A stretch of 64,000 bases of DNA from Chondrilla cf. caribensis. Taxonomy: Eukaryota > Porifera > Demospongiae > Chondrillida > Chondrillidae. Shown in pieces: positions 37,401 to 47,296 of this stretch. The number at the start of each line of letters is the position of its first letter. The first letter of the stretch is position 1. The notes beneath the pieces were generated by a model. The model was not told where the DNA came from, ran no database searches, and saw nothing but the letters and a program-made list of their open reading frames with translations. The DNA is taken from NCBI GenBank assembly GCA_964020155.1, contig OZ026562.1:2738501-2802500 (forward strand), written 5' to 3'. The position numbers and the translations under genes are program-made.

Positions 37401-39104
37401 TTACATCCGATTTTGCATCATGGTGCAAGATAGTTACATGAAACTTTTAACTAAACCTTCTATTTCCATCGTAAAGCCTACAAATATTATGAAACTGCAT
37501 TGTGTACATACTAACCGAGCTTTTCTGAGATCCTTCTTAGTGTGTCTAAATCATCAGCCATTGTCAAAGACAAATCCATTAATACATACATGTCAATAGG
37601 AAAGTCATCAGCTGGAGTAATGACAACATCTTTACTGAGTGGGTCCCCTATTAAAGTACATCACAATACTTGAACATTAATTTTCACATAAAAAGCAGAT
37701 TACTTCCTACCTATTCTGAGCTCCACTTCTATAGTCTGTGGATCAACACGTGCTCCCTAGAAAGCAACAATACAATGTAATTAGGAGACCAACAACAAAA
37801 CTAAACATTTTTATGCGAGCGGCTCAGCCTAAAAACTCTTTTTCTCTTTAGGTTACGTTTGATGAATATATTTTGTACCTGGGAATGACAGCAATCAGCC
37901 ATGTGGTTACTTTTCAAGACACCCAGTAGTTCTCTTCTTCCAACACGTGTGATAATGAATAATTCTATCCTAAATTAGGAACTCACTCCTTTGAGTTTAA
38001 TATTGTAAAGAAGTTAGTCATCAACTCAATAAGGTACATAATACGTATGTTTGTACTATTTTGTTCATTAATCATGGTACATGGGCGTTTTCTTTGATGT
38101 GTATAACTCACCAATACACTTCAAAGTGTTTAAAGGGTGTATACCTTCTCTATTATGTTGATGAAGTCTGTGTGTTTACAGTAGCTTGGAATTTGGAGCA
38201 TTTCATTGAAATTCTAGCATAGAAAACTCTTTATAGTCCACCAAACTGTCGAGAAAGCAATTGTGTGATCTGGATGTAATACAGTGGATATATTGCTGAA
38301 TAGGGATGGTTAGGTCAGGTATCTGGTGGATTGCTTTAAGATTTGTCAATTTCTGAGCTGCATGACTTGAAACAATTGAAAGATATTTGGGCCATGTGTA
38401 AATTGGGATGGGAAGGATCAATTTGATAAAGCTTGAGGATAAGAGTAGGTTGATTGAGAAGAAGGTGGGCAAAACAAGCGACTTACACATTATCATGGTA
38501 CAAGAATCTGACGGTAGAAGGGATTGAAAGTTCAGCCATTTACACTTTCAGGCTCCACCCTCAGGTGTGTAAATTGCTAATCTTACTGTTCTCATTGCAT
38601 AACCTATACTTAAACCTGCATGTACATGGAATGACTAACAAACTGCATACATACTGTTACATCTACATACATGTGACTACACATACCGAGGGTGTGGATT
38701 GGCTCGTCTGTGTACTTTGTGGAAAGTATATTTTGTCTGGAGAGCATCCCAGTGATAGTAAAGTTGCATTTGTCCCGCAAAACTGAGCAACTGCTCCTGT
38801 TGTTGAGTTTGAATAGCGAATGCGGTAGTTCTACAACAAATGAGACATGATCACAGGTGTGCTAAATAGTGGAAGCACATAAGAGTTATGCATGTAGTAC
38901 CTCATCATTGCACCATGCACAGCCTGGTGCCCTGATACAATCTCCACATTTCTTGTACACTGGGCAATCTAGATTTATCGAGACAACACATGGCGTGCTG
39001 AAAATATGCCACAATCTCTATATTATCTTACTCACTACCGCTGGCACTCTCCGACAGCGTGAAAGAAGTTAGCAGAAAAATGAGGAGAATTCGTCGTTTC
39101 TATA
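31500..39104 (-). CDS. Integrin beta subunit
   Basis: This single-pass adhesion receptor pairs with an alpha subunit and links matrix to actin. A signal-like segment (RRILLIFLLTSFTLSESAS) lies near 39100-39050; the initiating ATG was not resolved. A PSI domain follows (CVVSINLDCPVYKKCGDC then GCAWC, near 38990-38905). The beta-I domain has MIDAS DLSLT and ADMIDAS MADD (DDFPIDMYVLMDLSLTMADD, near 37600), GFGSFVDKTLYPF, HPEGLFDALMQVAVC and TDDEYHYALDGKLSGI. Cys-rich I-EGF modules with CGxCxC patterns run from about 34340 to 33390. The beta-tail includes CIESCSKLGDCVICKARGA. The helix VWPIVVGIVLGIIVLGLLAL precedes WRAAVYWK. The tail has DYMEYRDFLKNQEKNQVW, NPMY (talin-type) and NPQY (kindlin-type), ending FGGTEL. 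About 16 exons; it appears functional. Confidence 0.93.
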
Positions 39105-39724
39105 ACAAGGTAAACGGATACGTTCACAACCAAGCCATTTTATATCCGGGCACACTTATCCATCTACAACACAAATCAATAGAATATGACACGCACGATA
39201 ATGACTAAAGCCTAATACCGTACGGTATTCGAGGACAGTTCGATGGCTTCTCGTATCTCTACTGTAGAGTCCTAATAAACTCACGTAGAATCCGTACATA
39301 TTCGACAGACTTCACCAAGCCAAGCAAGATCAATCTGTGGAATGTTAGTGGGCGAGGCCTAAGTTAACCAATCTTGTGAGGGGCGGGTGCTAGAGTACAA
39401 ATTGAGTGGGTTGAGACTCGACGTGGATTATTATCTACTATTACAGTTACGCGTATGAATACATATTATATACAATGGTATTATTATCACTGTGGAAAAT
39501 TGCACAAAAATCAAAACTGTATGATGTGAGCTCATTTTAAGATACAACAAAAGAATAGTGAGTTACATATATGCAATTGATATAAAAAAACAACAACATA
39601 AATAATTATAGTTATTAGTATTAATAATTATAATAATAATATTAACAATAATACTAACAATAATACTAATTGTGATATTAAGACTACATGATCAAAGAAT
39701 AAGGACATTCAGTTAAACAGTACT

Positions 39725-40246
39725 TTAAGAGGAAATATTCCCCTCTCTAACAATGAGGTTAGCAGGGTCCTCAAGGTTGATTGTGGTTCCTCTTGATCTA
39801 GTACCCCGTAAACACATAATTGCAGATCTGATCAGGGAATAACTGATTGTGCATCTTATCCAACTCATAACTTTGTTGTAGGGTTGATCTCTCTTGTCTG
39901 CTATCATGCACGCAAGTCTCTTGTACATTAGCTCTGCTGTTTTGCCCATTCCTCCAGTTGCAGATAAAACGATTGGGGTGAAAGAGCCGTGCTCCACTTC
40001 TCTAACCCGCTGTTCGTACTTTCTTCTCTTTTCTCGTTCATGGGTGTTAAAGGTAGATGATGTCCGGCTGAGATTACTAGGAGCAAGCGGATTAAAAATC
40101 CTAACATCAAAATATGCTTCCTGTCGTCTTTGCCAAAAACCATAAGCCTTAATATCAAGCCTGGCTCCATCTTGTGTGTTGGCTGATCTACATGTAAATG
40201 ATTCACCAGAGAGGGACTGTAAATCTGGTTCAATCTCAACTTCCAC
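39725..40246 (-). pseudogene. Reverse-transcriptase-associated C-terminal fragment of a mobile element
   Basis: An intact 173-residue frame contains DVRIFNPLAP, EREKRRKYEQRVREVEHGSF, TPIVLSATGGMG and RCTISYSLIRSAIMCLRGTR. This motif set (HGSFTPLVFSxxGGMG followed by SLLRSAIMCLRG) recurs in many cnidarian, sponge and mollusc proteins that also carry a reverse transcriptase. From family knowledge I read it as the 3' end of a retroelement ORF, orphaned here: no polymerase domain lies upstream. Domestication cannot be excluded because the frame is open. Confidence 0.65.
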
Positions 40247-40584
40247 TCTCGTTTACTTATAGAAAAATTGCATATGTTAACGTTTTTAGCTTAGACTATA
40301 GACTTGACCAATTTGTATATCGCTTATACACATACGTATGTACCTTTGTTAGTTTGATAGTCTTTTCCATCTAATTTCATCATGCATCAAATTAAGTATA
40401 ATGTTTCGATCATATGATTATCGTGATAATACAGTGTAGTGATAAAATGCCTATTATTGGGATGTAGGTTTGAGAATTAATATTATGCCACAAATGTATC
40501 GAGTACATTATAACAACTCTCAACCTTTGAATATTACTGAGTGGATAAACGATATATATGTACAGTATAGTCCAAATTGAAATA

Positions 40585-40744
40585 CAGTGAATACTCGTTA
40601 ATCTGCTGCAATGCTTTTTCAAAGAATATGGTGGATTAACAAGTTTGGCGGATTAACTGGATATTCATCGGTACTGGTACATTATATTAGTACTGGGAAA
40701 TTGTGGCGGATTAAAAGGTTCGGGGGATTAACGGGAATTCACTG
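40585..40744. mobile_element. TA/CAGT-type MITE, copy 2 (best preserved ends)
   Basis: The 160-bp element begins CAGTGAATACTCGTTAATC and ends GATTAACGGGAATTCACTG. It is flanked by TA on both sides (40583-40584 and 40745-40746), the target duplication of Tc1-mariner/pogo superfamily elements. Internal sequence matches copies 1 and 3. Confidence 0.85.
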
Positions 40745-41303
40745 TAGCTCACCAATCAATTTGAAGGCTACTCAAATCTATAATTCTTATCTGAGGGGTT
40801 TGCTATACAATAGCACCTTAAAGGAAGTAGTTGACAAAATGTACATGAACCAAATGGAGTGTATGTGCTAACCAAGGGGTATACTAGATAAGTGCTTCAC
40901 AGTAAATGCTAACTTAACTGGGAGTGTTTACTACAAATGTACAACAGTGGGACAATACTCTGGAATATTCACTGTGAGCAAAGACTGCAATAAGTCCCAA
41001 ATAGACATACTACAGAAACAACCCGAATGAAGATTAATTAAGTATATAATCCACTACATAGGATGCTTGAGATTGTGTTCATAATTTTGTTATTTTAAGC
41101 ATTCGATCCGTCTCAATAAGAAAAGAACTATATTCAATTGAAATAATGAATTTCCTACAATATTTGCATAATGACTAGGGGAAGTTGCATGATTAAATGC
41201 AAGGTGTGATGTCAGGCTTATCACACCATAGGACATAGGACGGGGTATTCAACTAGCTATGCATATCAGCCATGAACACACACACCTGCACAAGTTCTCA
41301 ACC

Positions 41304-41922
41304 CAACAGAGCGTTAGAGACCAAACTTCAACCCCTTACTGTGGACGTACTGGATGAGGTCAGTCATGTTAGGGAAGGTGGTAGGATTGGATTGGATGGC
41401 ACTGCTGGAACTGCGGCTCTTCTGCCAGCAATCATCGATATTGATATACTGATAGCCAACTTTATTCAGGCCACTAGATACCTGTACACATGTCAAGCAG
41501 AGCAAAGCAATACATATTAACAGGTAATCCTGTATACATTCCACTATATATAGGTGTCACACAAGTATATACGCAGTTCATACGAATGAATGTACATGTA
41601 AAAGATAAAACTAGGTAATTCCTACCACTTGTGAATAACCAGCACATGGGAACCAAGTGGCTGACTTCACTGTCAGGTAAGTTGCAGCCAAAGTGTATCG
41701 TTACCAGGTGATCCCAACCAACTCACGATTGCCAGTATCCAAGCAAACCACACGAAGTGATTATTCACCATAGCATCAGCAGCACCACGGATCACGCCGT
41801 CATTCACTCCACAATGGAAGTGGTTCCAGGAATTCCAACCCATTTGCAGGGTCCTAGCTAACCCATTATTCAACGATTGAGTGCCGCACTGAGAAGGCCA
41901 AGAAAACAAGGAAACTATCCAT
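41304..41922 (-). pseudogene. Alpha-galactosidase (GH27), N-terminal fragment
   Basis: A possible signal peptide, MDSFLVFLAFS (ATG at 41922), is out of frame with the following GH27 start LNNGLARTLQMGWNSWNHFH. A further exon, about 41493-41304, reads GLNKVGYQYINIDDCWQ then TDLIQYVHSKGLKFG, the substrate-pocket IDDCW motif. GH27 enzymes remove terminal alpha-galactose or alpha-N-acetylgalactosamine in lysosomes. The next expected segment (YxDxG, KYDNC) is absent to the left, so this piece is truncated. It starts only 55 bp after the stop of the GH27 C-terminal fragment on the same strand. Confidence 0.7.
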
Positions 41923-41977
41923 GACTTTTCCACAGAAGGAGCAATACCGCCTTCTCCCAATAATCACCGCAGTCTTC

Positions 41978-42449
41978 CTACGTGACCACTCCATGAGGGG
42001 GTACAGATCCGGACACTTTCCCTGACATCACTCCAGCATCCTTGTGGAGCCACAGGTCACGTGCCGATCGAGGCCTGCTGAGATTGGAGACCAACGGTCT
42101 TGAAGTCTGTGGTGATGGTTGAAGTGTTGGTGTCGTCTAGGTTCAGCAGAATGACAGCAACGGAGCCTCCAGAAAGGGGACCAGCCCACACTTGTTCCTT
42201 GGAGTCACTGCTGCTCCACACCATGTGACCTTGAACACCTTTCGAGAGGCATAAGAAGTACTCAAACAAGTAGGGAAAGCTGATGAACTAGATTATACAA
42301 CACACACAGGTTTTTGCTTGGTAAAGCAAATTGCTATCTGTGGATCCTTCCACAGATAGAAATTTGGAAATGCCCCCCCCCCCCACCTCCTTGAAATAAT
42401 AGCCAAAATTGACTCATTAACATGCATACCCACAACCAACGCAGACAAA

Positions 42450-42488
<39 letters not shown>

Positions 42489-42526
42489 ACACGCACGAAC
42501 ACACGCGCACACACACACTCGTACAC

Positions 42527-42584
<58 letters not shown>

Positions 42585-42985
42585 ACACACACATACACAT
42601 ACACACACAGACACATATACACATATGTACACACATGCACCTGTATATACACACACCACACACACTTAGACACAGACACATGTACACACACATGTACACA
42701 CATGCGTGCATATATATACATACCACACACAAAACATACACGCACACACACAGACACAAAAACACACACAAGAACAAACACACACACACACACACACACT
42801 GAAATTGTACACAGGCAGCAGCTGTATACATCTCCTAATGAAACTCTGGATCATAGTAATATTATTGTGAATTAACAACTGTCATAATCGGTGTGAAACA
42901 TACCTAAAGAGTCTTGATTAACTGCAATCACTTCAGAGTTACTCAATATTTCCAGTGCATCAGTGGACATCGTGGTAGATTGAAA
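41978..42985 (-). pseudogene. Alpha-galactosidase (GH27), C-terminal fragment with frameshift
   Basis: An exon near 42985-42903 reads MSTDALEILSNSEVIAVNQD then SLG with a GTATGT donor. It joins across a CA-rich intron to an exon at about 42242-41978 (VQGHMVWSSSDSKEQVWAGP, LSGGSVAVILLNLDD). These match the end of the GH27 barrel and its C-terminal beta domain. Near 42063 a one-base loss breaks the frame between QASIG and RDLWLHKDAGV; the ending VPPHGVVT is in the new frame. The catalytic middle of the enzyme is missing to the right, where microsatellites lie. It is likely the relic of a tandem copy. Confidence 0.7.
42448..42801. repeat. CA-rich microsatellite in the GH27 C-terminal fragment intron
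   Basis: Long CA runs with GTA, TGC and CGC interruptions; a C13 homopolymer lies nearby at about 42371-42383. The large open frames on both strands here (Cys/Val or Thr/His rich) are artefacts of the repeat. Confidence 0.95.
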
Positions 42986-44294
42986 ATGTTCCTTGGGCAG
43001 GTAGCAGCAGCTTTTGGAATCATTCAACGTGTCAGCATCATCTTCCGTATGTTAACCTTCGTAATGCTGACCAAGAGGGTCTTCAAGGCGTTGTCTGGTT
43101 TTGCCACGACTGTTTAATTTTACTTGCGAGTTATTCAATAAACAAAAGAATCATGTGCGCGTGCACACACACACACACACACACACATACATACACACAC
43201 ACACAGCCCACTAAAAAATATACTATACACACAAGTAGCTGTAGACACCAACATTGTAGTGGTTCGGCCTTCAGAGCCTCGTCAGTACAGCATTAATATT
43301 TTCACCATAGATACTCTACCTAATACTCTTCACACAAGTGTACACGCTGGTACACACGCACACACACAAACATCGATATCACAATAGTATGCCTATACTC
43401 TGTGTACTCACACACACGCGTGTAAACTGTCACAAATACACACATCCAAACGTGAAATGATTGTGATTACAATAACTACAACAAGTAAATTCCAACAAAG
43501 CACTGACTGTTTCGGGGCACGCACACACATACACATGCACATGCAAAAACATTATGCTACCAACACATACATGCACACACACACACACGCACACACACAC
43601 ACAATGGAGATTACGTAGGTAATCGGAGTTAATTAGGGAGGCTTACGTAATAAGGGTGTTGCGCAACTATAAGTAATGGACGGTAGAGCGCAGCTCGTTA
43701 TGTGAATGGGTCGTTTGAATGAAGGTTTCGCCGATCGAAGATCCAATGTACGTTGTAGTTCGATGCGCCGACCAATCTGGATATTTTAGGTGTTGCGTGG
43801 TTACAGAAATAGTCATTCTGTAAACAGAATTCCCGAAGAGAAGCGAACAATTTTGTTTTTATTCCCTCCCTTCTCCCAGCCCTTCAAGTTAGTATGGAGT
43901 TCAAGGTAGTATGGAGTGTTGTTCGGGGGAGACTCGCGTAGCCGTTGTTTCTCGCGGGTAATTAGGCGGGCCTAGGGGTGTAGGGGTAGGGTTGTTGGGG
44001 TCTCTCTTTGTGGTTAGTTCTGCAGGTCGTCAAGATAGTTGGATCGGTCGTGTAGCTCGTTTTTCTCCACCATTTATTGGTGTGATAAGGCTGGGTGTTG
44101 AAGAAGCATGGCTTCCCCAAACCACGTGTAGGGGGGGGCGTGTCGATTCGATGTCCCAGCCGACCGCCAGTCATGGGATCGATCGATTCCGTGGCGAGGT
44201 TGGTATTTGAGCAGATCGACCAGATCTGACTACGGAGCGATGATTCAAAGGCAGTTTGATTCAGGATCTGGTTTGTTCGGTAAGCGTCTCTAAT

Positions 44295-44374
<80 letters not shown>

Positions 44375-44579
44375 ACACTCACACACACACACATACACAC
44401 AAATGCAGAATCACAGATTTGCCACTCCTTATATACCCGCTGGACACTTCATATTTCGCGCCATAATGACGTCAGAATATTGATCGCAATCCACTGCGTT
44501 GCCGTGTTGGCGAATACGTTATAAGATCATCGGAACGCATAACAAACGCGATTGAAAATTGCATCGTAACATCCGAATA
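42986..44579. other. Microsatellite-rich non-coding region
   Basis: CA runs occur at about 43164-43204, 43575-43602 and 44299-44397. Between 43610 and 44290 the sequence is more GC-rich with no recognisable protein on either strand. Near 44460 a TGACGTCA palindrome lies in a CpG-bearing stretch that resembles a promoter. Confidence 0.6.
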
Positions 44580-44599
44580 TAGTCTAACTAGTTAGACTA
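44580..44599. mobile_element. TAGTCT hairpin element, copy 2 (20-bp perfect palindrome)
   Basis: The sequence TAGTCTAACT and its reverse complement AGTTAGACTA meet with no spacer. Both sides carry the same 10 bases CATCCGAATA (44570-44579 and 44600-44609). Either this is a minimal element or the scar left after internal deletion, since its outer ends match the longer hairpins. Confidence 0.8.
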
Positions 44600-44783
44600 C
44601 ATCCGAATACAACTCGATACAGCAATAATATTTCATTTGAATAGAGCAATCAGGTAGAATAAACAAACGAATGCAATGTAAAATTTCATATGCTCCAACA
44701 CCTTTTAAGCGCCCATAATAAACGCCTGCCTCAAACAAGCTTTACTTTCGAAGAGGGATTTCGGACTGCGTAGTTTCCAACTC

Positions 44784-44816
44784 ATGGCACTGGGGGTTGC
44801 ACATGAAGATCAGACG
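44784..44816 (+). CDS. Possible orphan first exon (11 codons)
   Basis: An ATG opens MALGVAHEDQT and runs into a GTAAGT donor after a CpG-bearing, CRE-containing stretch (TGACGTCA near 44467). No downstream partner exon was recognised, so this is only a candidate start. Confidence 0.25.
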
Positions 44817-44924
44817 GTAAGTTTTATAATTTTAAAGGCGATCATTTCATTATTGTCTATTTAAATTTTACTGATTACATGGGAAAAGCTAATAAAGTTA
44901 GATGGTATGCATTAAATAGATAAG

Positions 44925-45147
44925 TTAAAGTCCTTTTGAAGCGTAGTATTGTACAGTGTCATCATTTGTCATCTGGAGAACTTCTTTTATCAACTTGTCA
45001 ATGCCCATCGCCTGCATGTGTGAACAAGTTGCTAGTAAACATAAAGCATGGAAGTAATGTCCACACAAAACCTCTCTTCCACATGATATTAGGCTTACCT
45101 GTGGAAAAAGAAGGTTATTTGCAAACTTGAGCCATTTCAAAATTCCA
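44925..45147 (-). pseudogene. Possible two-exon gene terminus, unrecognised
   Basis: On the minus strand, 45147-45099 (GILKWLKFANNLLFPQ, with CAG acceptor and GTAAGC donor) joins in phase 0 to 45011-44925 (AMGIDKLIKEVLQM then TNDDTVQYYASKGL and stop). Splice signals and the helical character suggest the end of a real protein, but I do not recognise it and saw no upstream exons. Part of the upstream flank is duplicated 360 bp to the right. Confidence 0.3.
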
Positions 45148-45602
45148 CTGGTAGAAAGGATAGTTGTTAATAAGGGATTTTTGACTGCAAAATCGGTAAT
45201 ATTCATTTCTTTGCCAATGTGCTAAAAGGCCTTTTCGGAGAATACCACTCCTCATCAGTAGCACTGGGCAACGTTCTGAGTAGTCAATCTCAGCTAAGTA
45301 GAGTATTGACTAGGCTTTATAGCCTATCAGGTCGTTGTCTGTAGGGTTCAGTGTAGTACAAGTAGTGGATTATTATCTACCGACTTTAACACCCTACGTA
45401 AAAGTCGCCGCTTGGCCGTGAAATCTTCGATCGATTCTTCCCAAACAGGGCAAGGCTTATCTTCCACGTTTCCGTGGTTATCTTCGAGGCATCCAAAAAT
45501 AGTCCTCGGTAGAAAGGACAGTTGTTAATAAGGGATTTTTAACCAGAATCGGTAATATTCATTTCTTTGTCAATGTGCTAGAAGGCCTTTTCGGAGAATA
45601 GC
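45148..45602. repeat. Direct duplication of about 97 bp (45148-45245 and 45508-45602)
   Basis: Both segments share GGTAGAAAGGA.AGTTGTTAA, then TCGGTAATATTCATTTCTTTG and CAATGTGCTA.AAGGCCTTTT, ending CGGAGAATA. They differ by a few substitutions and a small indel. The right copy ends beside hairpin copy 3. Confidence 0.85.
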
Positions 45603-45613
45603 AGGCCAGACTA

Positions 45614-45700
45614 ATTAGTCTCGTTAACCAGACCCAGTTCCGCCTAACTTCCGATGAATAATCGGAAGTTAGGCGGAACTGGGTCTGGTTAACGAGACTA
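45614..45700. mobile_element. TAGTCT hairpin element, copy 3 (40-bp perfect arms)
   Basis: Arm 45616-45655 (starting TAGTCTCGTTAACCAGACCC) is the exact reverse complement of arm 45661-45700, around a 5-base loop GAATA. GGCCAGACTA occurs at 45604-45613 and again at 45701-45710, a 10-bp duplication. Two extra bases (AT) separate the left duplication from the left end. The stem would form an extremely stable hairpin in RNA or single-stranded DNA. Confidence 0.85.
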
Positions 45701-45862
45701 GGCCAGACTAGTTTTACAGCGGAAACCCATTCCAATTAGTAATAGTTATTGTGCAATAAGGCGCCAATGCACAATTGGTCATACAATAACTTACTTGTTG
45801 TATGCGCCCTCTAGCGCTTAGTTTTCTGGCGGGAGGTTGGTACCTGTTTTTCAGTAGCTGCT

Positions 45863-46275
45863 ATGGCTGAAATGACTTCGAAACGTGCTGCCATCTAGGC
45901 GTTTCAACTTCGATATCGACGACGACGACTTCGCGATTATGTCCAAACTTTTTCAACCCAACAACACACAGCTATCTAGCTACATCGTGTGGTCTCCGGC
46001 AAAACCTTCGCTGCATGGGTTGAAGAACGGAATAAACACAAGCCTCAAGCGAAGTGCCCTGAAAACGTGCTAATGACTGAAAAGAAAGCCACTCTTGCGT
46101 ATTGGCTTGGTTCATTTGTGACGGAGGCAAGGAAATAAGACGGCGCGACGACTTATTCTCCGAAAATCCTCCGCGTTCTTTTAATAGCAATTCAGTGGCG
46201 CATCAGAGCCATGAAACCGAGCAAGCCTGTTAATTTTTTCGCCGATTCGGAGTTCCACCTCCTTCAGAATAAACA
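45863..46275 (+). pseudogene. Crypton/KIAA1958-type tyrosine recombinase N-terminal relic
   Basis: Two frames must be combined. One gives SKLFQPNNTQLSSYIVWSPA. The next gives TFAAWVEERNKH, CPENVLMTEKKATLAYWLGS, FVTEARK, an in-frame stop, then DGATTYSPKILRVLLIAI and NFFADSEFHLLQN. The pattern (W.EER, L..WL..FV.E.R..DG..Y.P..L, N.F.D..F..L.N) is that of the conserved region in KIAA1958/ZMYM-type proteins derived from Crypton elements. A frameshift near 46000 and a TAA near 46137 make it a relic. The catalytic domain is absent. Confidence 0.65.
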
Positions 46276-46648
46276 CAATTGTTACAATGATTCAGATTGT
46301 TATGATAACATGGGCGCATAAAGCTGACAATTACTAATCGAGCACACTTGCGGTTGAAAAGGTCAAAAAAGTGTGCAATTACAAAAAACAATGCACACTT
46401 TTTCCTTTGATGTTAACCACAACCATACAACAATAATTCCAAATTGCCGGTGGTTCATTATTATTGTACGGTGACCCCCTGCAAAATGTTCTCCGAACAA
46501 TATTTCTGAAGATTGAGTGTATAGATAGATAGATAGATAGATAATTATTATTATAGTGCAACATGTCAACATTACAGACACTAGGACATATTGTCCAATG
46601 AAGCACTTATAGATCAACAAAAACTATACATAGGCAAAAACAACATGA

Positions 46649-47284
46649 TCAGGAACAAAATCTGTCAGTCCACATAGTATAGATCTTCTTCATAATTGCT
46701 GGACTTCGACATGCAGCAGTCAGAATCAATACAACTTTAGCTTCATCATTCAAGGTTGGAAAATCAATATATTGCTCCATCATCTTCTTCATGAGGGGGA
46801 ATCTACAAGTTTGCCACACACTACAGTGCAGTAGCCAGTGATTTAAGTCTTCAATATCTCCCGACGAACACTCCCTGCAAGCACGAAGCTCTCTTGGGAT
46901 CTGTCCCCATCGCCCAGTCTCGATACGGAAATGAGCTGTTCCCCCCCTCAATTGCATTAACACACGCCTATAGATCTTTGATTGAACATCGGCACACATG
47001 GGACTGATGCTGTCGCCAAGAGAATGGATTGCATGTAAAACACTCAACTTTGGCCGCTCTACCATCTCCTTCCTCCAGGACTCCAAAACCTTTCTCTGCG
47101 CAATATCACTCAACATACGCTGTACTTCATGCCAAGAAATCCCCTGTAGACTCTGACCACTAACATCAGACCATCCAAAAAGTGTGAGAACATCCATAAG
47201 ATTGTTCAGCCATGGACCCCTGGACACGGAAATGGCATCTTTAGCTGCTCTATGGATAATACGGTTTTCAAACATGGGAGACAA
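46649..47284 (-). pseudogene. LINE C-terminal region with cysteine motif
   Basis: An open frame of 211 residues continues the LINE polyprotein in the same frame after an internal TAG. It includes GWSDVSGQSLQGISWHEVQR, HFRIETGRWGQIPRE and a CCHC-like CRECSSGDIEDLNHWLLHC. No RNase H motif was recognised. Confidence 0.8.
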
Positions 47285-47296
47285 CAGAATCTTAAA

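Larger units (their letters stand above)
39105..41303. other. Repeat-bearing intergenic region
   Basis: This holds a transposon-derived open frame (39725-40246), an AT-rich simple tract with ATTA/AATA words (about 39590-39680), and one MITE (40585-40744). The integrin promoter and possible first exon should lie near 39105-39350. I found no alpha-galactosidase exons here, although they would be expected downstream of the fragment at 41304. Confidence 0.6.

Noticed and set aside
42293..42831. Several 80-170-codon frames on both strands
   Set aside because: Low-complexity CA/GT repeat translations without any protein-like composition.
43992..44210. A 72-codon plus-strand frame in the GC-richer stretch
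   Set aside because: No recognisable motif, no splice context, and an equally long minus-strand frame overlaps it.
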